From positions 1 to 64,000 of the forward strand of contig JAGXTF010000043.1 in assembly GCA_018333525.1 (NCBI GenBank): a DNA stretch of 64,000 nt. Direction: 5' to 3'. The notes below the pieces were generated by a model, which searched no databases, was not told the origin of the DNA, and saw only the letters and a list, made by a program, of their open reading frames with translations. This document shows, piece by piece, positions 37,114-44,721 of this stretch (the first letter of the stretch is position 1; each line of letters begins with the position of its first letter). The stretch is from Bacteroidota bacterium (GTDB taxonomy: Bacteria > Bacteroidota > Bacteroidia > NS11-12g > UBA955). Made by a program: the position numbers and the translations under genes.

Positions 37114-37510
37114 TACGACCCCTACAGGGTCGTAGTCTCAGAGCAATGCTGTTCCAGCATTGTGCGACCCCTACAGGGTCGCATTCTTCTTCGTTTGTTT
37201 TTTTTTAAGCACATTCGAATCCTTCGGATTCGTTTTATCAATCTCTTATTTCACAGTTTGTGTCAGCATATTTCTTGCAAAAAATGTTACGCATGTAAAC
37301 TGTTTCTAGTCGCTTTTTATTTTTCATTGGATTTAAACAATTTCGAATCTTTCAAATTCATTACCAGGATTCAGATGTAAATATAGGTTCCATATTCTTA
37401 ATCCCGAAGGGATTACATGTTCTTAAAAAAAAATGTCCCTGGTATTCGACCCTGAAGGGGTCGCATTCTACTTCGTTAGTTTTTAAGAATATTCGAATCC
37501 TTCCGATTCG
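37114..37510. repeat. Cluster of REP-like palindromes in a 660-bp gene-free region
   Basis: The gap 36932-37591 contains no gene but at least six short palindromes: 37114-37134 (tacgaccc arms), 37144-37162 (caatgctg arms), 37163-37183 (tgcgaccc arms), 37216-37232 (cgaatcc arms), 37399-37415 (taatccc arms), 37447-37463 (cgaccc arms), plus an imperfect copy at 37494-37510. Loops are 3-5 nt, most containing ttc, gaa or tac-like triplets. Such 'gaccc..gggtc' and 'aatcc..ggatt' elements are scattered repeats in Bacteroidota genomes and resemble REP elements mobilised by Y1-type transposases. No transposase gene is in the window. Confidence 0.8.
37176..37242 (+). repeat. Direct repeat, copy 1
   Basis: Block beginning gggtcgcattct and ending cgttttatcaat, containing a T-rich run and the cgaatcc palindrome. 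It matches copy 2 at 37458-37520 with few substitutions; the T run is longer in this copy. Confidence 0.78.
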
Positions 37511-37520
37511 TTTTATCAAT
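37458..37520 (+). repeat. Direct repeat, copy 2
   Basis: Second copy of the block at 37176-37242, offset by about 280 bp. Weak similarity continues beyond both copies (for example catatttct near 37268 and ttatatttct near 37545), so the original duplication was larger and has decayed. Confidence 0.78.
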
Positions 37521-37591
37521 TATAGAATTCGCATACATGGTCATTATATTTCTGTCAAACAATTTCTGATCATTTTACGTTTCTTTCTTTC

Positions 37592-38638
37592 ATGGAATTC
37601 GGAATCAGCACATTTGGAGATATCAGGCCCGATTTTGGGGCGGGAAATGCTAAAAATGCACACAAACGCATGCAGGAAATCCTGGAACTTGCCAGCCATG
37701 CAGAGAATGTTGGATTGGATGTAATTGCACTTGGGGAGCACCACCGCCCGGATTTTATGATTTCTGCACCGGAGGTAATTCTTGCTGCCATTGCAGCCAA
37801 AACCAGTAAAATAAAATTGAGCAGTGCGGTGACCGTTCTGAGTTCTGCAGATCCTGTGCGGGTATATCAGAATTTCGCCAGTCTGGATTTAATTTCCAAT
37901 GGCAGGGCTGAAATTATGGCCGGTCGCGGTTCTTTTATTGAATCGTTTCCTTTATTCGGATATGACCTGCAGGATTATGATTCCCTTTTTACAGAGAAAT
38001 TGGAACTGTTGATTCAAATTAATGAAAATGAACGCGTAAAATGGAAAGGAAAACATAGAGCAGACATTCAAAATCTTGGCGTTTATCCCAGAGCGTTTCA
38101 GGGAAAATTACCCATATGGATTGCAGTTGGTGGAACACCGGAATCCGCACAGCGAGCGGGCAGGCTGAATTTACCCATGACACTGGCAATCATCGGAGGT
38201 TATCCCGATCGTTTTGTGCCATTTACGGAAATGAATAAACGCAGTTATATGGAAGCAGGGCACAATCCGGAGAAATATGAACTCGCCATTAACTCCCATT
38301 TTTATATTGCCGAAACCGATGAACAGGCGGCAAATGATTTCTATCCTTCTTTTCAAATGCTGATGAACCGCATTGGCAAAGAGCGTGGCTGGGCTCCGGT
38401 TGGCCGTGATTATTTTGATGAAATGCGCTCTCCGATGGGTTCTTTATTTGTAGGTAGTGCGGAATCTGTGGCAGAAAAAATCCTCTACCAACATAGTATT
38501 TTTGGGCATACCAGATTTACAGCGCAAATATTGCATGGTGAAATAGAACATGAGAAAATAATGCGTTCTGTGGAATTATTTGGAACTGTGGTTAAGCCAA
38601 TGGTGCAAAGTGCGTTGCAAAATAAAAGACCAACTTAA
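37592..38638 (+). CDS. LLM-class flavin-dependent oxidoreductase (luciferase-like)
   Basis: A 348-residue cytoplasmic TIM-barrel monooxygenase of the bacterial luciferase superfamily, using reduced FMN or F420. The N-terminus MEFGISTFGDIRPD, the segment LDVIALGEHHRPDF, the repeat strand KIKLSSAVTVLSSADPVRVYQ and AEIMAGRGSF fit the group annotated as 'LLM class flavin-dependent oxidoreductase'. The substrate is unknown. The start is ATG at 37592, immediately after the palindrome cluster, which may therefore lie in its leader or promoter region. Confidence 0.92.
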   Translation: MEFGISTFGDIRPDFGAGNAKNAHKRMQEILELASHAENVGLDVIALGEHHRPDFMISAPEVILAAIAAKTSKIKLSSAVTVLSSADPVRVYQNFASLDLISNGRAEIMAGRGSFIESFPLFGYDLQDYDSLFTEKLELLIQINENERVKWKGKHRADIQNLGVYPRAFQGKLPIWIAVGGTPESAQRAGRLNLPMTLAIIGGYPDRFVPFTEMNKRSYMEAGHNPEKYELAINSHFYIAETDEQAANDFYPSFQMLMNRIGKERGWAPVGRDYFDEMRSPMGSLFVGSAESVAEKILYQHSIFGHTRFTAQILHGEIEHEKIMRSVELFGTVVKPMVQSALQNKRPT

Positions 38639-38760
38639 ATCACTTCTTTTTTGCTTCATTTAAATCCAAATTAACTGTTTTTAGTTCAAATCGGATTTCT
38701 ATTCTGGAATGAAAATTGTGTATACTTGTATATATTAAAAGTATCAGGATTCAAATAGAA

Positions 38761-38979
38761 ATGGAGAATTTCAATAAACTCGGACATCAAGATACGAAGT
38801 TAGAAAAAAAGAATTCGATAAACATTTTTCAGTCGCTTGAAGAGCAAAGAGAATATTATTTATCTGAATCCGCAAAACGAAGTGCAATTGAGAATTTCCG
38901 AATCGCGCATGTATTAATAAAGAAAATTTATCCCATCAATCCAGATGCCAAATTGATTCGAAAAATCAAAATGAAATAG
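38761..38979 (+). CDS. Small hypothetical protein upstream of the MNT-like pseudogene
   Basis: A 72-residue, highly charged soluble protein (many Lys, Glu, Asn), predicted mostly helical, with the central segment EEQREYYLSESAKRSAIENFR. ATG 38761 is preferred over an upstream alternative start in the same frame. It has no recognised family. It lies directly upstream of the decayed nucleotidyltransferase locus, in the arrangement of a two-gene toxin-antitoxin-like (HEPN/MNT-style) module; whether it is the partner is inference, and no HEPN motif (R-x4-6-H) is obvious. It may be an orphan now. Confidence 0.6.
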   Translation: MENFNKLGHQDTKLEKKNSINIFQSLEEQREYYLSESAKRSAIENFRIAHVLIKKIYPINPDAKLIRKIKMK

Positions 38980-39002
38980 TCTGATTTTTTGAATATTTTT
39001 TT

Positions 39003-39454
39003 GATAAGCACATCCTTGTATTAAAGGCTATGCAATCCAAAAACGTGAGGTTTTTTAGTAGGTGGATATGCTGTTATTCATTATGGGTATCGAAGAACAA
39101 CAGGAGATATGGACATCTGGCTCGAACCCAGCAATGAATAAATCAAATTTTATTGCAGCACTGGAATCCATGGATTTCGATGCAGAAAGTCTCAAACAAG
39201 TGCAATCGTTGGATTTCACAAAACAAATGGCATTTACAATTGGTGAGGAACCGCAGCAGGTCGACTTTATGACTTTTGTGAATATGGTAAAATTTGAAGA
39301 AGCGTTCGACGACAAAGTACTTACAGAAATGGATGATATCAAACTGCCTGTGGTGCATTTAAATGATTTAATCCTCATGAAAATGAATACTGGTCGCGCT
39401 CAGGATAAAGCAGATATTGAAGAATTACAGCGGATTCAAAATTCCCGCGAATAA
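39003..39454 (+). pseudogene. Frameshifted MNT-like nucleotidyltransferase (DUF6036-like)
   Basis: Reading all frames together restores a nucleotidyltransferase-fold protein. Upstream codons read LVLKAMQSKNVRF; then, after a run of six T at 39051-39056 (one base too many), frame 39061 reads GGYAVIHYGYRRTTGDMDIW, including the GG...DxD catalytic signature. That frame stops at TAA 39139-39141, two bases out of phase with the remaining frame, which continues to 39454 (NKSNFIAALESMDF... to NSRE). At least two frameshifts are therefore present, plus an unclear start. The continuous reading that begins at 39062 has a false N-terminus. Intact relatives are antitoxin-like or MNT proteins. A sequencing error in the T run cannot be excluded, but two independent lesions make decay more likely. 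Confidence 0.82.
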
Positions 39455-39496
39455 GCAATAATTTACCCTTGCAGGCCTTAACTTCGCGCCTTGATT

Positions 39497-40909
39497 ATGG
39501 CAGACTACCGTATAGAACACGATACCATGGGCGAGGTAAAAGTACCCGCCGACAGATATTGGGGAGCTCAAACCGAAAGAAGCAGAAATAACTTTAAGAT
39601 TGGTCCTGAAGGCTCCATGCCTGTTGAGATCATCAGGGCATTTGGCGTTTTGAAAAAATGTGCTGCTATGGCCAATCACCAACTCGGAATTTTGTCTGAA
39701 GACAAAATGAAGCTGATTTCCCAGGTAGCGGATGAGATTATTGAAGGTAAACTGGACAAAGAGTTTCCGCTTGTAATCTGGCAAACCGGAAGCGGTACCC
39801 AGAGCAACATGAATGTGAATGAGGTAATTGCAAATCGCGCTCATGTGTTGCAAGGTGGAAAATTAACAGATGAAACTAAAGTGCTGCATCCCAATGATGA
39901 TGTAAATAAAAGCCAAAGCAGCAATGACACTTTCCCCACAGCAATGAGCATTGCAGTGTTTCAGCAGGTGGTAGATTATACCCTGCCGGGATTACAGGCA
40001 TTAAAAACAACACTCAAACACAAAGCGAGAGAATTTAAAAATATTGTAAAAATTGGTCGTACGCATTTAATGGATGCAACACCACTAACATTAGGACAAG
40101 AATTTAGTGGTTATACGGCGCAATTGGATAATGGAATTGCATCATTGAACCGTGCCATGGTTCCGGCAAGAGAACTTGCACTTGGCGGAACAGCTGTGGG
40201 TACAGGTTTAAATGCGCCAAAAGGATATGCAGAACTGGTTGCGAAATTGATAGCACAGGAAACCGGACTGCCACTAACAACTGCTGAAAACAAATTTGAA
40301 GCATTAGCTGCACATGATGCCATGGTAGAATTACATGGTGCCATTAAACGCGCTGCAGTGAGTTGTTTTAAAATAGCGAATGATATTCGCATCATGAGCA
40401 GTGGGCCCAGAAGTGGAATTGGTGAAATTATGATTCCGGAAAATGAGCCGGGTTCGTCCATCATGCCCGGTAAAGTAAATCCAACACAGCCCGAAGCGTT
40501 AACCATGGTTTGTGCACAGATTCTGGGCAACGATGTTACTGTTTCATTCGCAGGTTCTCAAGGACATTTTGAATTGAATGTTTTTAAACCTGTAATTGCC
40601 GCAAATTTGTTGCAAAGCGCCAGATTACTGGGGCAAGCGTGTTTGAGTTTCGACACCCATTGCGCACAGGGAATAATTGCAAATACTGACAGAATTCAGG
40701 AATTACTGGATCAAAGTCTGATGTTGGTTACTGCATTAAATACCCATATTGGTTATGAAAATGCGGCTAAAATTGCAAAAAAAGCGCATAAGGAAAATAA
40801 GACTTTGCGAGAAGCTGCTCTTGAGTTGAAACTCCTTACCAACGAGCAATTTGACCAGTGGATACAACCTGCAAATATGGTTGGAAATCCGGATGAAAGT
40901 GTGAAATAA
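39497..40909 (+). CDS. fumC: Class II fumarate hydratase
   Basis: Interconverts fumarate and malate in the TCA cycle without an iron-sulfur cluster. The 470-residue protein has the aspartase/fumarase signature [15 protein letters not shown] at residues 319-333, the N-terminal [18 protein letters not shown] block and the active-site segment around [13 protein letters not shown] 39497 is chosen over TTG 39491. folP follows after 31 nt on the same strand. Confidence 0.97.
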   Translation: MADYRIEHDTMGEVKVPADRYWGAQTERSRNNFKIGPEGSMPVEIIRAFGVLKKCAAMANHQLGILSEDKMKLISQVADEIIEGKLDKEFPLVIWQTGSGTQSNMNVNEVIANRAHVLQGGKLTDETKVLHPNDDVNKSQSSNDTFPTAMSIAVFQQVVDYTLPGLQALKTTLKHKAREFKNIVKIGRTHLMDATPLTLGQEFSGYTAQLDNGIASLNRAMVPARELALGGTAVGTGLNAPKGYAELVAKLIAQETGLPLTTAENKFEALAAHDAMVELHGAIKRAAVSCFKIANDIRIMSSGPRSGIGEIMIPENEPGSSIMPGKVNPTQPEALTMVCAQILGNDVTVSFAGSQGHFELNVFKPVIAANLLQSARLLGQACLSFDTHCAQGIIANTDRIQELLDQSLMLVTALNTHIGYENAAKIAKKAHKENKTLREAALELKLLTNEQFDQWIQPANMVGNPDESVK

Positions 40910-40940
40910 AATTTCATTTTTCCCAATAGGAAACAATTAC

Positions 40941-41813
40941 ATGCAACCCCCTAAAACTCTGAGGTCCAAAGGAAGGTTGCTGGAATTAAATCAGCCATTG
41001 GTAATGGGAATTATCAATGCAACTCCCGACAGTTTTTTTGAGGGTAGCAGAAACCTTATTTCTGAAAACGCGCTTATTCATGCTGAAAAAATGCTGGCAG
41101 ATGGTGCTGATATTTTGGATATTGGCGGGCAGAGTACCAGACCCGGAGCAACACTTGTAGCGCAGGAGGAAGAAATTTCCCGGGTAATTCCGATTTTGAA
41201 GGGCATACGCAACAGATTTCCGGATGCCTGGTTGAGTATAGATACATTTTACGCAGAAGTTGCCAGGCAGGCAGTGGAGGAAGGCGCAGACATCATTAAT
41301 GATATTTCTGCCGGAGACTTTGATGCTAATATGTTGCCATTAATTTCCGAAAAGAAAGTCATTTTTGTAGCCATGCATAAAAAAGGGGAACCTTCTAATA
41401 TGCAGGTAAATCCAAGCTATTTGGATGTATTGGATGAAATTATCCGGTATTTCCGTTCAAAAAAAAATCAATTGGAATCCCTGGGTATTTATGATTGGAT
41501 TTTGGATCCCGGATTTGGTTTTGGTAAAAGTCTGGAGCACAACTATACATTAATAGCAGGATTAAACAGCTTACATTTATTTGATGTACCTGTTCTGGTA
41601 GGACTAAGCAGAAAAGGTATGATTCAAAAATTGCTTGGGGTTACCGCAGATACTGCACTGAATGGCACTACTGCGGCTAATATGGCAGCATTGGAAAGAG
41701 GCGCAAATATTTTGCGTGTGCACGATGTTCTTGAAGCCAGGCAGTGCATTGATATCTTTCTTAAGGTTCAAAAATCCATTCCGATTTTTTTACATCCTCA
41801 AAATCCTTTATAA
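40941..41813 (+). CDS. folP: Dihydropteroate synthase
   Basis: Condenses p-aminobenzoate with dihydropterin pyrophosphate in folate synthesis. The 290-residue TIM-barrel enzyme has the signatures VMGIINATPDSFFEG and ADILDIGGQSTRPGA, the central NDISAGDFD block, and VGLSRKGMI containing the conserved Ser-Arg-Lys. Located 31 nt after fumC, probably co-transcribed. Confidence 0.96.
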   Translation: MQPPKTLRSKGRLLELNQPLVMGIINATPDSFFEGSRNLISENALIHAEKMLADGADILDIGGQSTRPGATLVAQEEEISRVIPILKGIRNRFPDAWLSIDTFYAEVARQAVEEGADIINDISAGDFDANMLPLISEKKVIFVAMHKKGEPSNMQVNPSYLDVLDEIIRYFRSKKNQLESLGIYDWILDPGFGFGKSLEHNYTLIAGLNSLHLFDVPVLVGLSRKGMIQKLLGVTADTALNGTTAANMAALERGANILRVHDVLEARQCIDIFLKVQKSIPIFLHPQNPL

Positions 41814-41868
41814 TTGCAACAATCTTTACAATCCAAATTCAGGAGGGAGGCGGTTGTAAATCATATTC

Positions 41869-42726
41869 ATGCTTAAGAACGAAATTGAAGACATCAGCTT
41901 GTCCTGTGTTCGCAATGGGAAAGTTTTATTCTATCTGAAGGTAAGTAAAACCGGAACAATGACGCGAATTGGCTTTGGGCGCGAAACAGCATCTGAAGTA
42001 AAACTGGAGATGAAAGATAAAGCGCAGGGACTTTATAACGAGGTGTGCGCACAAATACCAGAGGAATTTTCCAGACTCATTCTTACCCCACAAAAAATTG
42101 CTGAAAATGAAACAGAATACGCGATGGTATTGGGAGGTGGAGCATTCAAAAAAAATGAAAATGGGGAAATGGTCAGAGAGTTAGTAAATGGAATCCGAAT
42201 TTCCCATCAGCAATTTAATGGATATAAACATCCATTAATGCCGGCTGTGGAGCAAATTTTTAAACATGCGGAAAGAATCAGTAACCCTTATTATTTTGAT
42301 GCGGTGATTAACCACGCGTTCCAAACCAAAAGTAATGTAATGAACGGCAGTGCTATTATCTCCGGACCAATTGCTTTTTCAGAAAGACAACACATCATTC
42401 AGGATTTTAGTGCGTATCTGAAAGAAACAGGGCAATTTAATTCTATAGTTAAAGGAGCAGCGGATCGCATTTATACCGATGAAAATGGTAAAAAATACAA
42501 ATTGGAAAAACAGATGAAAAATTTGCAAACCAATTTGTTTCTGGCACCTGTAACAGGCTCGGAGCATACGCAAGAAAACCAGCATAAATCGGATATCCGA
42601 TACGAGAAAAGAAAACCTTCCGGAAATGCTATAGCAGACAAGGTAGTTGGCTTTTTTTCTTCCATTAGTGTTGTGATGTTTATTTTAATGCTTGCTATTA
42701 TTATTTACCTTACATTTTATTTGTGA
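41869..42726 (+). CDS. Hypothetical protein with C-terminal membrane anchor
   Basis: A 285-residue protein of unknown function. No signal peptide; the first 240 residues are soluble and charged, and a single hydrophobic helix lies at the extreme C-terminus (about 262-283, VVMFILMLAIIIYLTFYL). This looks like a tail-anchored inner-membrane protein with a cytoplasmic domain. It has no motif I recognise. It follows folP by 55 nt and precedes a DUF1801-like gene by 27 nt, on the same strand. Codon use looks like its neighbours. Confidence 0.72.
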   Translation: MLKNEIEDISLSCVRNGKVLFYLKVSKTGTMTRIGFGRETASEVKLEMKDKAQGLYNEVCAQIPEEFSRLILTPQKIAENETEYAMVLGGGAFKKNENGEMVRELVNGIRISHQQFNGYKHPLMPAVEQIFKHAERISNPYYFDAVINHAFQTKSNVMNGSAIISGPIAFSERQHIIQDFSAYLKETGQFNSIVKGAADRIYTDENGKKYKLEKQMKNLQTNLFLAPVTGSEHTQENQHKSDIRYEKRKPSGNAIADKVVGFFSSISVVMFILMLAIIIYLTFYL

Positions 42727-42753
42727 AAAAGTTATTTTTGTTTTTTCTACATC

Positions 42754-43146
42754 ATGGAAAAAATACAATTTGAAATTTCAGATTCAGATAAGAAAATTCT
42801 TTCAGAATACAGGGATGTCATTTTAAAGCAGGATAAAAATGTCCGGTTATCTACCGGTTCTGTAATGGGCGCACAGCATGGTTTTGCATTTACAGAAGAA
42901 GGTGTTTTTAAATATGGAATTGTAAAAAACAAGGACTATTTCAGTTTTCATTCCATGGTAATTTACAGTAGCCCGGCAATGATGGAAGATTTGAAATCCA
43001 GAATGAAAGGCACCAAATTTCAAAAAGGTTGTGCGAATTTTAAGAGTCCGGAATCCTTTCCTATACATGAGTTTGACGCGCATATGAAGGCATCGGCGAA
43101 GGCTGATTTTTCCATTGTAATTCAGCATTACAAAAAGAAGAATTAA
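42754..43146 (+). CDS. Small hypothetical protein, possibly DUF1801-like
   Basis: A 130-residue cytoplasmic protein. The segment FAFTEEGVFKYGIVKNKDYFSFHSMVIY followed by KGTKFQKGCANFKSPESFPI resembles in order and spacing the DUF1801/YdhG fold (a beta strand with a conserved Phe, then a K-x-x-K-G-x motif before the last helix). The match is by eye only. The function of DUF1801 proteins is not established. A clearer family member lies at 60750-61169. Confidence 0.6.
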   Translation: MEKIQFEISDSDKKILSEYRDVILKQDKNVRLSTGSVMGAQHGFAFTEEGVFKYGIVKNKDYFSFHSMVIYSSPAMMEDLKSRMKGTKFQKGCANFKSPESFPIHEFDAHMKASAKADFSIVIQHYKKKN

Positions 43147-43199
43147 AATACCCAAAAAGTAGTATTTACATTGGGTAATGCGGCATCTAATTTTCCTGC

Positions 43200-43970
43200 A
43201 TGAAAAAATCATGGTCTGGAATCATGTTGTTTGTCTTACTAATTGTAATAGGTAAAACTGCGAAAGCCCAGGAATACATTTATATCAGTGAAGACGGTTT
43301 GTACCGCTTTTTGAGGGTAAATGCAGCTATCACCTCCATGTCGATGCGGTTTAAAGATAGCACAGGCTATACAGCCTATGGAATTCATCTTAGTAATGAG
43401 GTAAAAATAATTTCCGCAGCCTGGGACGTAGATAACAAATGGACGGTACACGATGGATTTTATTTGGATTTAAGCTTTGGAAGAGGCCCTGAACATGCCG
43501 ATAAAACTGTGGCCCGGACATACAGCAATACTCGCAGCAGAGGCGCCTTTACCACAAATTTCGGATATTATGGAATGTTTGGTTACCGCACCCAACCCTG
43601 GGGTGTTCTCGGAGGAATTGATTTTAGGGTACATCAAGCTTCGGTGGCAAAATTTACCATGCCGGATTTAAACGGACCATTAATGTACTTCTGTACCCCG
43701 CTGATGTTGCGTTTGGAAAAAGGTTTGGATAAAGAAAATCCGAACCAAAGAATTGCCCTGACGCTCAGTTCTACCCTCTCTTCCAAAAAACGAGCCCCAA
43801 TTCAAAATATGCAACTGGAATACGGACTTAGCGACAATGGAAGGTGGAATCTCTTTGCACAATGGATTCATCAGAAAGCCAATGCAGAAGACGTTTATAA
43901 ATTTACCGGTGTTCATACTGCGGTATTCAATCAATTGACGGTAGGCCTGCGTGTGGGCAATCTACCTTGA
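43200..43970 (+). CDS. Exported hypothetical protein, probable outer-membrane beta-barrel
   Basis: A 256-residue protein with a signal peptide (MKKSWSGIMLFVLLIVIGKTAKAQ). The mature part is rich in Tyr, Phe, Gly and alternating hydrophobic residues typical of a small outer-membrane barrel, with strands such as GAFTTNFGYYGMFGYR and FNQLTVGLRVGNLP at the end. No known family recognised. Single gene between the DUF1801-like gene and rpe. Confidence 0.65.
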   Translation: MKKSWSGIMLFVLLIVIGKTAKAQEYIYISEDGLYRFLRVNAAITSMSMRFKDSTGYTAYGIHLSNEVKIISAAWDVDNKWTVHDGFYLDLSFGRGPEHADKTVARTYSNTRSRGAFTTNFGYYGMFGYRTQPWGVLGGIDFRVHQASVAKFTMPDLNGPLMYFCTPLMLRLEKGLDKENPNQRIALTLSSTLSSKKRAPIQNMQLEYGLSDNGRWNLFAQWIHQKANAEDVYKFTGVHTAVFNQLTVGLRVGNLP

Positions 43971-44033
43971 TTTACTTTTAACTACCGGCAATTAACGGAA
44001 GGCAAATTTGATGAAATAAACTAAATTTGCCAC

Positions 44034-44708
44034 ATGCCTGTAATAATTGCGCCTTCCATACTTTCAGCAGATTTCGGCAATCTTAACAGAGATTGTCAAA
44101 TGATCAATGAAAGCGAAGCAGAATGGTTTCATGTGGATATCATGGATGGTGTTTTTGTACCCAATATATCCTTCGGATTTCCTGTAATTAAGGCAATTAA
44201 AAAAGCCGCCCAAAAACCTTTGGATGTGCATTTAATGATAGTGGACCCCGACAGATATATAACCCATTTTGCAGAAGCCGGAGCAAATATATTATCTGTC
44301 CACATCGAAGCATGCAACCATTTACACCGCACCATTCACGAAATAAAAAGACAGGGAATGAAAGCGGGTGTCGCAATCAATCCGCATACCGGAATTTCAT
44401 TGCTCCATGATATTATAGCGGATATTGATTTGGTTTGTATGATGAGTGTAAACCCCGGTTTTGGCGGACAAAAATTTATTGAAAACACTTACCATAAAAT
44501 AGCAGATTTAAAAGAATTGATTATTTCTAAAAACAGCCAGGCGCTTATTGAAATTGACGGTGGTGTGGCAACCGGAAACGCATTGAAGCTGGTACAACAG
44601 GGTGCGGATGTTTTGGTAGCAGGTAATACTGTTTTCTCTGCACCGGATCCAAAGGCAATGGTGAGTGAGTTGAAAAAAATAACTTCCTCTGACATTATTT
44701 CTGCCTGA
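44034..44708 (+). CDS. rpe: Ribulose-phosphate 3-epimerase
   Basis: Interconverts ribulose-5-phosphate and xylulose-5-phosphate in the pentose phosphate pathway. The 224-residue TIM barrel shows IIAPSILSADFGNL, HVDIMDGVFVPNIS, LDVHLMI, MSVNPGFGGQKFI and EIDGGVATGNA, with the metal-binding His and Asp residues. A TAAATTTG box lies just upstream (44021-44028), compatible with a very short leader. It is followed after 13 nt by the TonB-dependent receptor gene. Confidence 0.97.
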   Translation: MPVIIAPSILSADFGNLNRDCQMINESEAEWFHVDIMDGVFVPNISFGFPVIKAIKKAAQKPLDVHLMIVDPDRYITHFAEAGANILSVHIEACNHLHRTIHEIKRQGMKAGVAINPHTGISLLHDIIADIDLVCMMSVNPGFGGQKFIENTYHKIADLKELIISKNSQALIEIDGGVATGNALKLVQQGADVLVAGNTVFSAPDPKAMVSELKKITSSDIISA

Positions 44709-44721
44709 TATTCGTTCTGTT

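Noticed and set aside
37000-37591. CRISPR array
   Set aside because: The palindromes differ in sequence and spacing, there is no constant repeat-spacer pattern, and no cas gene is present.
39062-39130. GTG-started N-terminus of the nucleotidyltransferase-like frame
   Set aside because: The first 20 or so codons are out of frame with the GGYAV...DMD motif in the neighbouring frame, so this is a frameshift artefact, not the real N-terminus.
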